Below, piece after piece: positions 24,001-35,090 of a stretch of DNA of 64,000 bases. Each line of letters starts with the position of its first letter. Position 1 is the first letter of the stretch. A program made the translations under genes and the position numbers. The notes under the pieces are model-generated. The model was not told where the DNA came from. It did not search any database and was given only the letters and a program-made list of their open reading frames with translations. The DNA is from Emmonsiellopsis sp. PD_33. Its lineage: Eukaryota; Ascomycota; Eurotiomycetes; Onygenales; Ajellomycetaceae. The stretch is taken from contig JANTQF010000047.1 in NCBI GenBank assembly GCA_032988165.1, positions 108,156 to 172,155 on the forward strand, given 5' to 3'.

Positions 24001-24544
24001 CCCCGAAGAACGCAATAACGTCGGCCTCCAATCACTCGCCAAAGCACTCACCCGCAATAGAGCACTCATCGAGGGATTCACTACGGCGGAAAAACATGTC
24101 CTGGACGAGTTCTACGGCGGCGAACGGAAATTCAAATGCCCCAAACTCACTTGTTTCTTCTTCTACGAAGGCTTCAAGGACGCAAAAGCCCGGGATAACC
24201 ACATCAAGCGTCACGACCGGCCATTCAGCTGTACGGTTCCTGATTGCTCAGCGGTGGAATTTGGGTTTTCAACGAACAAGGACCTTGAGAAGCACGTGAG
24301 AACTTATCACCCTGAGCTTTCTGATCAGACGAATTTGTTTTTAACGCCGGTTGTGACTCCGAAGGCTAAGACGCCGTGGGAATGCGGAAGGTGTGGTAAA
24401 AAGTTCACGCGGGGATTTATATTGAGAAATCACATTCTGAGTCATGATGGAGACCGGCCGTTTAGTTGCCCAGAGTGTGGGAAGTCGTTTACACGGGCGA
24501 ACGATTGCAGGCGTCATCAAAAGATACATGAGAGGGGCGGATGA
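21010..24544 (+). CDS. NLR-type STAND NTPase (NACHT) with C-terminal C2H2 zinc fingers
   Basis: Fungal NOD-like receptor, about 923 residues. Inferred exons: 21010-21291, 21684-21876, 21965-22345, 22399-22980, 23037-23148, 23265-23528, 23587-24544. The first 180 residues are helical and resemble the fungal STAND N-terminal 'Goodbye' type. The P-loop GIPGAGKT (about residue 286) is split by intron 3, followed by kinase-2 LFIVIDGLDEC and a winged-helix-like part (LGWMVCAKRPLKWNEIQ). Instead of ankyrin, WD40 or TPR repeats, the C-terminus has a C2H2 cluster, including CGRCGKKFTRGFILRNH and CPECGKSFTRANDCRRH, with two less regular fingers before it. Likely a self/non-self or regulated-cell-death sensor. 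A DNA- or RNA-binding role for the fingers is inference. The unusually long first intron (392 bp) is pyrimidine-rich. Confidence 0.85.
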
Positions 24545-24757
24545 TGCCAGTCTCCTGTCTTGTCTTGCGTTATAAGGTAGTATATACATAATGAAATATA
24601 ATCCCTTGACCTGCCTTTTCTCGATAATCAGACACTTACAAACCAATTTCCTCCGCTAGAATTTATGTTTGATACACAAAGTTGCGAAACAAAAGTGACC
24701 AGCACCTATTTAGATACCCCCCTTATGGACACACACCCCCCTAACATATTTCTTGCT

Positions 24758-25696
24758 TCAATGCTCCTCTGATGAGCGAGATCCAGCGGCATCATCTTGT
24801 CTCAAAAGCTTGATCGTGAACTCGATCGAAAACCGTCCCGTCGGGATCTTCAACGTCCCACTGCTCTGCTGACGGAACAGATAGCGCAGAGCACGCGCAC
24901 ATCGGAACAGGAAGAGAATTACGTGGACCAATCTATATTCCACATCTCCTGTCAGCAACACGATAACCATCCATAGTAATTAACCATCCACATATTCCAA
25001 CCAATGGCCCCAATGAAAAACAGGGGCAAAGAAATGCGGTAGTTAAAACTCACGCCACCGCCAACCCAAGTCCCAAACCAACCCAAACCAAGATCTGAAT
25101 CTTCTTTGCAAACGCTTCACAGCGCTCATTACCACTCTTCGACGAACAATAGTAGCTATCCGAATCCGAGAGTCCCTCGGCGCAGAAAGCACCGGAAAAG
25201 AAAGCAATAAACGGGTCGATAACGAAATTAAGCGGGAACCAGAGCGCTCGTTGACGGATGTGGAGACTGACTAGATTGAGGAAGCCAAAGAATGCCACCG
25301 CTGAGGTCTATGCGAGGTAGAGATTGTACATAGGTTAGTTATATTAATTGACTTTCTACCTCGAGTGACGAGAAGCGGTACTGGCTGCGGGGATAGTGTA
25401 TGTAGGATATTCTAACGCACCATCCCAATCATCCAGGCACATGCTTCCCCGATGCTCCAGTCCATGGTATACCCTGGAAATTGTCGAGTCACGACAACGA
25501 TGACGACCAGGAACACAAATGCAAATACTGAAAAGCCAACAGAGAGCCAAGTCAGCAGAAGCACGGCCTGTCGATTTGGCTCCCCAGATGGGTCAGCAGT
25601 AGTAGCCACATTGTCCTCTGCTTGTTGAGTGTTTCGAACAGGTACATCGCTGCGTTGGTCGGCAAGAAGGGGGGTAGATTCCGAAACGGCTGCCAT
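24758..25696 (-). CDS. Small multi-pass membrane protein of unknown function
   Basis: Not recognised as a named family. Exons 25696-25421, 25307-25054 and 24932-24758 give about 234 residues. The start MAAVSESTPLLADQ is chosen as the first ATG; it includes an acidic dileucine-type TPLLADQ motif of the kind seen in vacuolar or endosomal membrane proteins. Four hydrophobic segments follow: VLLLTWLSVGFSVFAFVFLVVIVV, a segment around WSIGEACAWMIGMV, the AFFGFLNLV region, and LVWVGLGLGLAVA running into VHVILFLFRC. The tail is charged and polar. It is convergent with the NLR gene, whose stop is about 210 bp away. Intron 2 was placed by frame (acceptor ATATAG). Confidence 0.65.
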
Positions 25697-26095
25697 CCTT
25701 GACTGAGGTGTGTGAAAGGAGTTGAACAGATGTTGGAACAAATGGCTGGATTGGGGATGTAGCTAGATACTGCCGTTTGTTCAACTGGTAGAGGTACGCG
25801 ATTGATTCAATGTATCTGATTAATTAGGTAGGGTCCTGAGGGGACCGGACTCCATCAGAATAAGTGGTGAAAGCGTATCAGTTTTAGTTCACTACCTGAA
25901 ACGCATAGCTGGCAGATACGGGTTGGCGGCTATCTCGGGGGCTGCCTAACGAAGTGGCTGGGATCACCAGGATGGTTGAGGATATAATTAGAATGAATTC
26001 TAGCATGGCGCGCGCAACTAAACTACATGGTTGGGTATTCCATATGCATGATAACCATAATAGTTCTCTAAACATGAAAAAGTCCCACACATAAA

Positions 26096-26136
26096 AAGAC
26101 ACACGCACACACACACATATATATATACTATATATA
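26096..26136. repeat. AC/AT microsatellite
   Basis: Alternating (AC)n then (AT)n tract just downstream of the stop of the membrane-protein gene that ends at 26172. Confidence 0.8.
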
Positions 26137-26171
26137 CAAAAAAGAAGGAAGTGACAGTGAATGAGGTAAAA

Positions 26172-28280
26172 CTACATGTACTTCTTTCTCTTACTTGCTA
26201 TATTCCCCCTTGGCACCAGTGTAATATGCCCAACCTCCCTCTTCACTCTTGAATCTCCAACCAAACCAGGAATCCGACATAGGCCATCACTCTTATCGAA
26301 TTCCACCGTACTGCCAAATTCTTGCGGATCACAAATGTCATCCGCATAATCAGCTCCAAACCTCAAGAAGCTGAAAGCATCAAGTGTCTCTGCCCATCGG
26401 GGTGAGAAGCCATATAGGACCCCAAGAACACAGCATCCAAATGCCCAGATGCAAAAGAAGACTCCGGGAACAAGAGGGGGGACAACACCTAGGCCAATGA
26501 TCTTGCCCGGGCGCATGGTTGTCATGTTGGGCTGTGGGTAGGCGTTCGCCAGGGTGTTTACATTGTCATACATGAGGGCCATTGCATCAAAGGCATGAGC
26601 ACGCACGATCGATCGCAGGAGCATATCTGGCCGAAGAAAATTCTGGTAGTACTGTAGGTTACCTGCACCAAGCGGTTGGGGGGCGTTTGCAGATTCAAAG
26701 ATGCGGTCGAGATTAGTTGTCGGGAGCATGCGGAGGACAGAAGTCCCGAAAACAACGGTATTTATTTCTATCGTGCCAAACTCTGGAGGTGGTCCTGGTG
26801 CGAATGAATGAAAAGTGAAAGTGTCCAGGTCCAGTTTTGCAGTCCCCAGCGTGGAAACACGCGCACACCGGACTCCGATGGGGGGGGCAACTGCCCGCAC
26901 ATGGCCCAGATATAAGGTCGTGTTGAACAGGTGGGCCGCACCCTCCCAGAAACTGGAATTGTGTGCAAACGATCCATCCTCTGTTTTATAAATAGGGTAG
27001 CCCATGCCAGAGATGGACGGAGAGACGGTGTTGTTGAAATCCACGTCTCCAGCTATGTCGCGGTGAAACTGCCAGAGAGCGTACTCCAGGATACTGGCGT
27101 TCCCGCCGCCACCCGCAGTGTATTCGAAACCCTCGCCGCCAGAATACCAAGCATTGTCATCAGTGTTACTGCCAACTGCGCCAAATCCGAAAATGTTGGA
27201 CGCCGTGGCATTGAACGCAGTTATCTTGCTAGGATCAGATGTAGATAGGGTACGGTGAAAATCTTGGTAACCCATGCCATAGGGATCATAACCAGCCCTG
27301 CCGGCGTATGTGAACATATCCCTCTGGCTCAGAATTGTGAAGTTCGAGACAGAATCAACCAGTGAGCAATTATAGCTGATGCGTAACCCCCAAGCCTCTC
27401 CACCGCTTGGATATCTTGCCTGAGGAACAAGAAAGAGGTCAGGCACGCTTTCACCATCGTCTGGTAGTGAATTTGGCAATTTACCCAGATAAGAGTATTG
27501 GCTGCGATCAAGATAAGGAGCCGTAAATGCAACACCTGCTGCTGGAAAAACTGTGGGACTACCAACTTGCCACACACCCCCGAGTCTCTCACCCAGTCTC
27601 TGTGGTGGCCTGCGGTTGAAATCTGATGCGTTGTAGCCAATGACATTCGGAATATCTGAGCTCTTGACATAGCCATCGAAGAGCTCAAAGCTCAGACCAG
27701 AAAGCGGGAGGGCAACAGTAGCCATGAGACTGAGAGTCGCGAGCAAATACCATAGCCTCCCTACAATATGTTTGCGGGCAAACAATCTTTTCAGGCATCT
27801 TGCCCACCCACCCAGGCCAGACCACGAGTGCCCGCTATGCATGGTCAATACCATGGCATTTTTGGCATGCCAAAACTCGTGTTGAAGCATGGCGGCTTCA
27901 ACCCCAGCTAGGCCATACCGGGAGACATTTAGGCCAAATACACCGACAATGAACCAGGAGTAATAAACCCATATTGCATTGCGATGGCCTACCGGGAGTC
28001 GTTCCGGATCTTCAGAGACCAAGACCTTCCAGATGAAGAAATAGTAGATGGTGACAAGGGGTGGAATGACGACGAGGAGAAGGGAGCGAATAGCGAATCG
28101 TCGAAGCATGTGCGCGTTACTGGGGACTTGCAGAGTCGGTTGACCATTTTGACCAGTACCAGGCTGATGAGGAGATTGGTTCGGCGGGTGGGAGGGTAAG
28201 TTGTCATCGTTGAGAGAGTTTTGCGGCGTTGATGAGGATAGTGATAGCAAGCTGTCCGACTGATCTGAAGATATTTCCAT
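26172..28280 (-). CDS. Large fungal membrane glycoprotein of unknown function
   Basis: Single-exon gene of 702 residues, starting at the ATG at 28280 (MEISSDQSD); the open frame upstream has no ATG. The first 55 residues are Ser/Pro/Asn/Gln-rich. Membrane segments include SLLLVVIPPLVTIYYFFIW, WVYYSWFIVGVFGLNVS and WYLLATLSLMATVALPLSG near the N-terminus, and VVPPLVPGVFFCIWAFGCCVLG close to the C-terminus. Between them is a roughly 400-residue region rich in N-glycosylation sequons (NASD, NCSL, NFTI, NATA, NNTV, NSSF, NTTL), so it is probably outside the cytosol. A TATATATA element at about 28386 fits its promoter. No catalytic motif recognised. Confidence 0.75.
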   Translation of the reverse strand: MEISSDQSDSLLSLSSSTPQNSLNDDNLPSHPPNQSPHQPGTGQNGQPTLQVPSNAHMLRRFAIRSLLLVVIPPLVTIYYFFIWKVLVSEDPERLPVGHRNAIWVYYSWFIVGVFGLNVSRYGLAGVEAAMLQHEFWHAKNAMVLTMHSGHSWSGLGGWARCLKRLFARKHIVGRLWYLLATLSLMATVALPLSGLSFELFDGYVKSSDIPNVIGYNASDFNRRPPQRLGERLGGVWQVGSPTVFPAAGVAFTAPYLDRSQYSYLGKLPNSLPDDGESVPDLFLVPQARYPSGGEAWGLRISYNCSLVDSVSNFTILSQRDMFTYAGRAGYDPYGMGYQDFHRTLSTSDPSKITAFNATASNIFGFGAVGSNTDDNAWYSGGEGFEYTAGGGGNASILEYALWQFHRDIAGDVDFNNTVSPSISGMGYPIYKTEDGSFAHNSSFWEGAAHLFNTTLYLGHVRAVAPPIGVRCARVSTLGTAKLDLDTFTFHSFAPGPPPEFGTIEINTVVFGTSVLRMLPTTNLDRIFESANAPQPLGAGNLQYYQNFLRPDMLLRSIVRAHAFDAMALMYDNVNTLANAYPQPNMTTMRPGKIIGLGVVPPLVPGVFFCIWAFGCCVLGVLYGFSPRWAETLDAFSFLRFGADYADDICDPQEFGSTVEFDKSDGLCRIPGLVGDSRVKREVGHITLVPRGNIASKRKKYM

Positions 28281-29639
28281 CACGACTGGAGGCCTGACGA
28301 CCGGTAGCGATGTTTTGATAAACTGATGTTGAACAAGGTTCGCTCGCAGAGGGTAAAACACAATGACAACTGTGGTGTCCCCTGGTATATATACGTGAGT
28401 GACGGCTCCGCCTTGTCGGCAAGGCTAAATAATTGGTAGCTCTGCCACACTGGGCTGATCAACAGTACTAGGGGCGGAGGTTGTGTTGGCAAACTGGCAG
28501 CCAGCAGCCCTGTGTACCTTTGGCAGTCCTGATTGTAACTTTTAGTACGGTTTCTCTTGCGCATTAGTTGCTATTGGCGTAACCAATATAAGACTGCATA
28601 TCCGTAACTTGGCTTCACGAAGGGCTCGATGTTCTCGCCGCTCGGGCAGGGGTGGGTGGACCCCCCAATCTTTCCCCAGGGTCACTCAAGCCTCATGCGA
28701 GTTAAACCTGTCATATTCTTTAAAGCATGACGATCCTGGTGATCTGCAACAGCAAGGGGAAACCCGAACTTGTTGTTTCTCTGAGGAGAGATGTAAACGG
28801 CATGACATGACCAAAAAGCAGGGACAATGACTGATCTAACACTGGAAGGCAACTTTGGCTGACCTAGCCATATAGCCCATGTCACCCTATGCCCGAAGAT
28901 ATCGAGTTGCTTCCACTTTGTCGTGCTGGAGCTGTTGGTGCTGTGCCTTGCGCGTGGTCTCTTCCACGATTTCAAAACTGCGGATGAAGTCTTCGCACTT
29001 GAACCTTCCCCTGATGAAGGATGCTATGAACTGGCATTTTGTGAACCCACCACCTCATTGTTCAGGCTGTACCCCCTTTAGACATAGGAGTGACAGCTGG
29101 GTGGGGGAATCGTGAAGGCAGTGAGGGCAACACTGCTCTATGAGGCCATTTCAGATGACGGATCTACTAGCAAGATTCTCGCTGCCAGCTGGTTTGTGAA
29201 AGCGCTGCCAGGATGGGTCGCTGGGCAGGATACGTCAGGTCTGTCACCGTCCATGTCGCGGCTTGTCTCCGAGGCGCCGTCCAAGAGACTCAGATACAGA
29301 AGCTCGAGGCCCAGGAGCTGGATGACTGGCAAAAACGCCCTCGTTGACGACGTAAACCAGACACCAGCGTGGAGGAAGACGAGCATAGCGTGAGCTACCA
29401 CTGGAGGTGGTTCGATCGAGTTGCCCGTCTTATATAATTATATACGGAGTACCCGAACGGAAGAGGCTCAGCGAGATGTTGTTCCGATGTCGGGAAGTGG
29501 GTCCGCCCTTGCGTTTCAACTTTCAAGCAGCATCGCGCCTCAGAAAATCTAGCTGGCCACCGGGTTCCCTCCTCGCACAGCCAACAGCCTGTCGATAAGG
29601 GAAAGATGGAAACATATTTACAGATGCCTACAATCTACC
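28281..29639. other. Promoter and gene-free stretch
   Basis: Holds the promoter of the membrane-protein gene. The 28880-29400 part has overlapping frames on both strands. One plus-strand frame near 29210-29330 reads VQETQIQKLEAQELDDWQKRP and could be an upstream piece of the decayed ORF that follows. No intact gene. Confidence 0.45.
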
Positions 29640-30216
29640 TTGAAGAAGCAGCATGGATTCGCTAATCTATGCCCTATATGCCATCAGTGGTACAGCGACG
29701 AGGGGGGGTTAGAAGTCCACTGTCAACATCACATCGACCGCCCAGCAGCAATTCCACTCGAGTATGGTTTCCTGGAAGTCTGCGGCATGCTTGCATGGCC
29801 CGGATTCTGCTCATCGCATGGCGGCATTCTACGATCAGCAACCGTTGACCAGGCACACGAACCGTCACTACGACGACCCTCCCTTGGTATGAGACTGCGG
29901 CCCCGTTCATGGCTGTGATCTACTCTTCACCTCGGTCCGAGAGCTTCAGTATCATTATGACGACCTCCACTGCATGCCTGCTCCTAAGAAATGGCGCACT
30001 TGTGAACCAAAGTGTGAATTGTCCAACACCCCACAAGTTGCGGCGGATGACGGTACGGAGCTGGAAGTCCTACTAGTCACCACTCCTGGCAGCTTTAAGC
30101 GCAAGGGAGTGGATACTAACCACGAGAATGGTGAAGCACCAAGGAAACAGCGAAATGACCAAGAAATATCCAAGGAGATGGGTGCTGCGGAGCCCGGGGT
30201 AGTGGGGTCCCGCTGA
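29640..30216 (+). pseudogene. Decayed zinc-finger ORF resembling the C-terminus of DUF3435/FluG-type proteins
   Basis: Frame 1 gives FANLCPICHQWYSDEGG with a following HCQHHID and then VCGMLAWPGFC. After a frameshift near 29800 a second frame gives MAAFYDQQPLTRHTNRHYDD, a stop, then CGPVHGCDLLFTSVRELQYH and YDDLHC, running into KRKGVDTNHENGEAPRKQR. The order CPxCxxWYSxxxx-HCxxH, PGFC, then C-X4-C with H-X4-H is what I remember of the C-terminal finger region of FluG/DUF3435-annotated proteins, a group that includes Crypton-like and Starship-captain tyrosine recombinases. No recombinase domain was found upstream. One frameshift and one stop at least make it non-functional. Confidence 0.45.
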
Positions 30217-30690
30217 CATCAATTCCGGGGAACCATGCTCCATTACAGACTCTGAGTACTCCTCTTGCGCCAGGAGCCCGGTCAGCCACGGTGGTGAGCG
30301 CTGCGACATCGCCGAAAACATTGACCCTCGTCTATTTTGTGGAGGGAACTGAGCGGAGGCGGTGATCATTCCGGCTGCCGCTCTGTCTGCGGTCCTAGCT
30401 CCGCAATGCTGACTAGAATCCCTCGGCCGGCATTCGGGGACTACGCCGAGAAGTTGGGTGTTCGAGCACTCTGAGGCTTGGGGGGTTGAACCACCTCCAA
30501 GCGAAAAGTTCGACACATTGGGGTTCTGGTATTGGGAATACGGGAAGTAACTACTGGTTTTGCGTGTGTTTCTTGTTTTTCTAACCTTTCCCGAGTATTT
30601 TCTTCGGACTGTTGAGGGGTTGAAGATCACTCGGCGTTTACCCGCATCTCAAAAAAAGAAACAACCCCACAGGAAATTGGCTCGTCGGGA

Positions 30691-30774
30691 CCCCCCCACC
30701 GGAAATCCCCACGGCGGGCCGAGCCAGATGGGCGGAGACTCTCCGGTGGCAGTCACGTGCCCGAGCTATATAAG
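30691..30774 (+). promoter_or_regulatory. Paired TCCGGTGG promoter module of the GH39-like gene
   Basis: Distal CCCCCCCACCGGAAAT (30691-30706) and proximal CTCTCCGGTGGC (30739-30750) are 32 bp apart, followed by an E-box-like CACGTG (30754-30759) and TATATAAG (about 30767-30774). The same distal/proximal pair in the same orientation lies upstream of the MFS gene. Probable binding site of the in-cluster regulator. Confidence 0.65.
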
Positions 30775-30892
30775 TACCTCTAGTTCTCATAGCTTCCCAT
30801 AGCTTTTTTGCGAAACGGTATAGAGCTGTGCGAATATATTTTCTGGATTTGGACTTCGTTATCGCCTTGTGGGCAGTGTTCGTTCCGTTCCA

Positions 30893-32431
30893 ATGGCGCC
30901 GTCTTGGTTGGGTCGTTTGACCCTCATATCCCTATGGCTGACCGGCCTTGATTCAGTCCAATGCAGCCCAACAGAGAGGAGGCAAACATCCCCGGCAACA
31001 GTCGATCTTGGAAACCCGACTGGCGAGGCTGCATTTCTTGGGGCGGGTTTCATCTATGGCTGGCCAGACAATGGCACCGAAGCTGACAATTCTATTCCCG
31101 ATTCGTTAGTTACTGGAATCAAGTTCAACTCCTGCCGTGCGGGCGGTGCTCAGATACCGGCCAAAGGGTGGGTGGATGGGGGTTACGATGGGTATATTGG
31201 GCGCTTCGAATCGGCTCTGTCTAACTATCGAACCACCCGCAAGTACAACGGCGACCTCATTTTGCTGGTCCATGATATGTGGGGTGCTGACGGAGGTACC
31301 GGCTCCAGTTCACCTTTCCCCGGAGATAATGGTGACTGGTCCGAAACGGAGGCCTATCTCACTCAGTTGATCAAGGATATCAAGGCCAACGACATGCTTG
31401 AGGGCCTTGTGATAGATCTCTGGAATGAGCCGGATCTTGATATCTTCTGGGCTCGTTCGTGGTCGCAGTTTCTAGAGTATTATGTTCGAGCTCACCAGAT
31501 CTTTAAGTAAGCTAGTCTCCTTTCCTGTTCATATCGAAAATAGCTTCTCATTATCATTGTCTCCTCCAAAAAGGCGCGAACTTCCCGACACTCTGATTAG
31601 CGGTCCCTCGATGGCTCATTCGCCCAAGCTAAATGACACGAACTGGCAAGAATGGATGAGTGCTGTCTCTGAGGGCCAGGCCATTCCTGACCGTTATTCC
31701 TGGCACCAAATCGGGGATTGGGAGCGCGAACCCGACACTACTATCCCCGACTTCGACGCGCTGCGTGCCCAATTCGGCGGTTTGCCAGAAAAGCCTTTTG
31801 ACATCAATGAGTATGCCTGGCCGGACGAGCAGAACCCAGCAAACTCAGTCTACTATCTTGCCCAACTCGAGCGGCATAACGCTCGGGGGCTCCGTGCGAA
31901 TTGGGGTTCAGGCTCTGAGTTGCACGACTTCATGGCAAACCTAGTTTACAAGAGTGACGACACATATCAGCCTAACGGCGAGTGGCATCTATACAACTAC
32001 TACGCCAACATGACCGGGAATCGCGTTGCAACAACCGCGTCCTCCGACCGTCTGTTTGACGTGTTTGCCACCACGTCGGACAACTCGGCCAAGATCCTTG
32101 CGGGAACAAGAACCATTCAGGCCGCCTATGACATCGCCATATCAGGCCTCTCCAGCCTCGGCCTCCCCGAAGACGGAAGCGTCGCGGTTCGCACCTATCG
32201 TTTTGACTGGAATGGTGCACAGGGCGCAGTCGACTCTCCAGTAGACCTCGGTTGCAGTGAGCAGGCATATTCTGCAGACACAGTAAGTAAACTCTGTTCT
32301 GGTTTTTCAGACTATTCTACGAAACTAATCAATGACTAACTTGGTTCAATTAGGTCACCCTTTCTATTGATCCTCCCACAAACTCAACCGCTTTTGCATT
32401 CGAATTATCTGGGGGTGCATGTTCTTATTAA
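30893..32431 (+). CDS. Secreted clan GH-A glycoside hydrolase, GH39-like
   Basis: Predicted extracellular glycosidase of about 466 residues from exons 30893-31506, 31574-32282 and 32354-32431. The ATG at 30893 begins a clear signal peptide (WLGRLTLISLWLTGL, cleavage near VQCSP). The (beta/alpha)8 fold carries the acid/base in DLWNEPD (Glu179) and the nucleophile in DINEYAWPDEQ (Glu284), the clan GH-A arrangement with Asn before the acid/base Glu. A C-terminal beta domain ends in FAFELSGGACSY. Intron 1 uses an AAG acceptor; the nearer TAG would leave a 37-bp intron. It is the first gene of the TCCGGTGG locus. The substrate is not clear: a xylosidase or related exo-activity feeding the downstream alpha-xylosidase is an inference from context. 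Confidence 0.75.
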
Positions 32432-33213
32432 CCAGCCCGGGCAAGCACATGCGAGATGCTTCAACATTGGAAGCAATATGTCTTTTGAAGAAACATTTGG
32501 AAGCCGATCCGCCCCGGTTGCCCAATCCTCTGTTGTTAGAAAGAGTCTTTTTCTAATCTAACGACATTCTTGTATCAGAACCAGCGGCGGGGGTAAGCTA
32601 GCATCAGGCTCTCCGAAAAATTCATTTTGTGACACTCTGTCTGTTGTAAATATAATGAATGATATGAAAAATCCCCCTGTCCGGAAGAACTTTATCATTG
32701 CTAGATAAAGGTTTTCAATCATGCGTGTAGGTAGTATTCCTGTAGACCAGCTTTTCTTATCTATATAGACAGAAACTTAGACATAGATTTTGAAAGATGA
32801 AATCGATTCCTTTAGCTCTCACTCCTACATACGTAGCGTCAGGCCCCACGCAGTATGTAATGCTACCCTAGGTAGTGACGTAGAGGTGTACAACCGAGTT
32901 AGTCACAGTCAAAGGAACTTCTTACGCCAGGACAGAATACACCCCAACAGCTTGGGGGAAAGAAATATTCGGGAGTTAACAGCGGTTTCTATTTGCAGTC
33001 TGCAAGAGCTTTCTACTTCATCAGTATTTATTCCCTAGTTCTAACTCTAACTCCCTCAATCGGTCTAGGAAAGCTAGGTAAGTACACATGATAGTTACTT
33101 ATATTTTTTATTGAGTAATAATAATAACCATGAATTCGGAGCACTTGTCCAAAATACATTACATACAAATAAGTTGCAGTCTGAAGAATCATCCCCGCAG
33201 CGACATACATTTA
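32432..33213. other. Intergenic stretch between convergent GH39-like and MFS genes
   Basis: Terminator space of two convergent genes. Moderately AT-rich, with no supportable ORF and no recognised repeat. Confidence 0.5.
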
Positions 33214-34842
33214 TCAGTCTTCCTTCGTGATAGCCCCCTCTCCTTCAACATACGCATCAACCCGGTACTTCGCAAACTCGCGCGTTCTAACCCGTCGTGC
33301 AAAGAGAATATCCAATTCCTCATACGTCTTTCCTTTCGTCTCTGGAAGGCGGAAAAAGGTCCAGACAAAAAACACAAAGGAGCAACCACCCCAGAATAAC
33401 GCAGTCTTGCCGCGCCAGTTTCCAGCTGTGGGGTTAAGCATGACGGGATTGATGCTGTTACAGACGATCTGCGCCACATAGTACACAATGCGACTCAGGC
33501 AGACACTCTTATTGCGAAGCCGTGTAGATGAGACCTCAGAGATGACAGCATAGCAGATTGGCCCAACGGTTAGATAGTAGACACCAAGCCAGGCGAGTAC
33601 CAACCCGGCCTGGGCGTAGTTGGCAGCGGAGGAGTTTGAATTGCCCGCGCCTACACTAGTAAACCCAACAGCAAAAAGAATCGCAGACAGTAGGCCCAGG
33701 CCCCAGAGATAGAGGGTTCGTCGGCCAAACAGGCGTAAGAATATCCAGGAAATGATTGTTCCAACCGATGCAATTCCAAGCCCGCCAACTGACATCTGGA
33801 AGGAGATTGATTCTGGGAGACCAGCCTGCACAAAGAAATAGGTTGGGGTTCCACTCATGGCCGAGCCGCAAAATGGCTGAGCGGCAAAGGCCATGCAAGC
33901 AATCTCAGTACGGCGGAGGTCGATACCCCGGAAGCAGTCAAAATAGGAGGTTCCGGCGTCGATGGACTTCTCGAGTTCGTTGGTGTGGATCATCATGGCG
34001 ATCGTCTCCTTCGCGTGAGCACGCTGCATTGTGGAGCCCAGCCGAATTATGGATGCCTCCGCCGCTTCATAGTCGCCTATACGGATAAGATGCCAGGGAG
34101 ACTCAGGGGCAAACCAGAGGATCGGAACCAGAACCACAGGCCATGCCCACTGAATGCCAAAAGGGATGCGGTAAGACCACTGGGTGGTATTTTCGGAGAA
34201 CCCGGATTGGACACCAGCTGAAATCAGTTGGCCGAATGCCCAGCACAGGTTGACATAGACGGTGAGGTAGCCGCGGAGCGCCATTGGGCACACCTCAGAG
34301 GCGTAGGCCGGGGCCATGGTGGCGAAAACACCCCAGGGTATTCCGCAGAGAAACTGGCCGACCAAGAGGACAGGCAGGTTGGGCGCGAAAAATGAAACAA
34401 ATACAAAAGCGCAAATGGCTGCTAAGGAGGCGAGTAAGACCTTGCGATAACCGAACTTTTGAACAAAATATCCATTTGCGAAGGCGCCGATGATTGTACC
34501 GATGCTCACGGCGTTAGCGAGTCCGTTCTGCCAGGGTGCTGTGATCTGATAGCTATCGCTTCCCAGGTCATATTCGCCATAACGCTTCCGAAACGAGGGC
34601 TGGGCGAAGAATGAATTAATGAGGACGATATCATATCCTTCCATAATGATTGAGGTGGACAGAAGCACCGACCACAAGACGGCCTTGGGGTAACGACGGA
34701 TCGCATCCCGCAGTCCCAGATGATGTTCCTGCTCGGCAGCCATCCGGCCGAGAGACGCTTCCTTGGTGACATCCTCCTGAGGGATGTGTTCCTGCTCAGC
34801 AGAGGTGGGCTTCATCACCTCCTCGTCGAGTTTGGATTTCAT
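33214..34842 (-). CDS. MFS sugar/H+ symporter (alpha-glucoside or oligosaccharide permease type)
   Basis: Plasma-membrane importer of 542 residues, single exon, starting at the ATG at 34842 (MKSKLDEEV). About twelve helices follow a hydrophilic N-terminus (about 50 residues). Family marks are GYDIVLINSFFAQPSF in helix 1, a G-FxxxKFGYRK loop after helix 2, YASEVCPMALRG after helix 4, the central FAPESPWHLIRIGDYEAA, SWIFLRLFGRRTLYLWGLG after helix 8 and RLPETKGKTYEELD at the C-terminus, as in Mal/MalP-like permeases. The central SPWHLIRxGD segment replaces the usual SPRWL. Its promoter carries the same paired element as the GH39-like gene, so import of products released by that enzyme is the likely role. 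The sugar carried cannot be told from sequence. Confidence 0.88.
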   Translation of the reverse strand: MKSKLDEEVMKPTSAEQEHIPQEDVTKEASLGRMAAEQEHHLGLRDAIRRYPKAVLWSVLLSTSIIMEGYDIVLINSFFAQPSFRKRYGEYDLGSDSYQITAPWQNGLANAVSIGTIIGAFANGYFVQKFGYRKVLLASLAAICAFVFVSFFAPNLPVLLVGQFLCGIPWGVFATMAPAYASEVCPMALRGYLTVYVNLCWAFGQLISAGVQSGFSENTTQWSYRIPFGIQWAWPVVLVPILWFAPESPWHLIRIGDYEAAEASIIRLGSTMQRAHAKETIAMMIHTNELEKSIDAGTSYFDCFRGIDLRRTEIACMAFAAQPFCGSAMSGTPTYFFVQAGLPESISFQMSVGGLGIASVGTIISWIFLRLFGRRTLYLWGLGLLSAILFAVGFTSVGAGNSNSSAANYAQAGLVLAWLGVYYLTVGPICYAVISEVSSTRLRNKSVCLSRIVYYVAQIVCNSINPVMLNPTAGNWRGKTALFWGGCSFVFFVWTFFRLPETKGKTYEELDILFARRVRTREFAKYRVDAYVEGEGAITKED

Positions 34843-35090
34843 GGTTGCAGACACCAAACGGCCTGGTAAGGATTCGGAGGGGAAAAGGTGAAAGGAGGAA
34901 TCTCGACGCAGGATAGGGCCAATGTGGTACCAGCAATTTCAAGGACGATCATACCCCAGCGGAACTATTTTCAAGCGCCGTGGAGGGCATGGTCATTTAT
35001 TATATTTATACCCCGGACATTAGCATTAGCCGTTAAGCTGAGCTTCCCCAGACGGACCACTCGCTCGGGGTCCACGCTAGAAGTGGCGCG

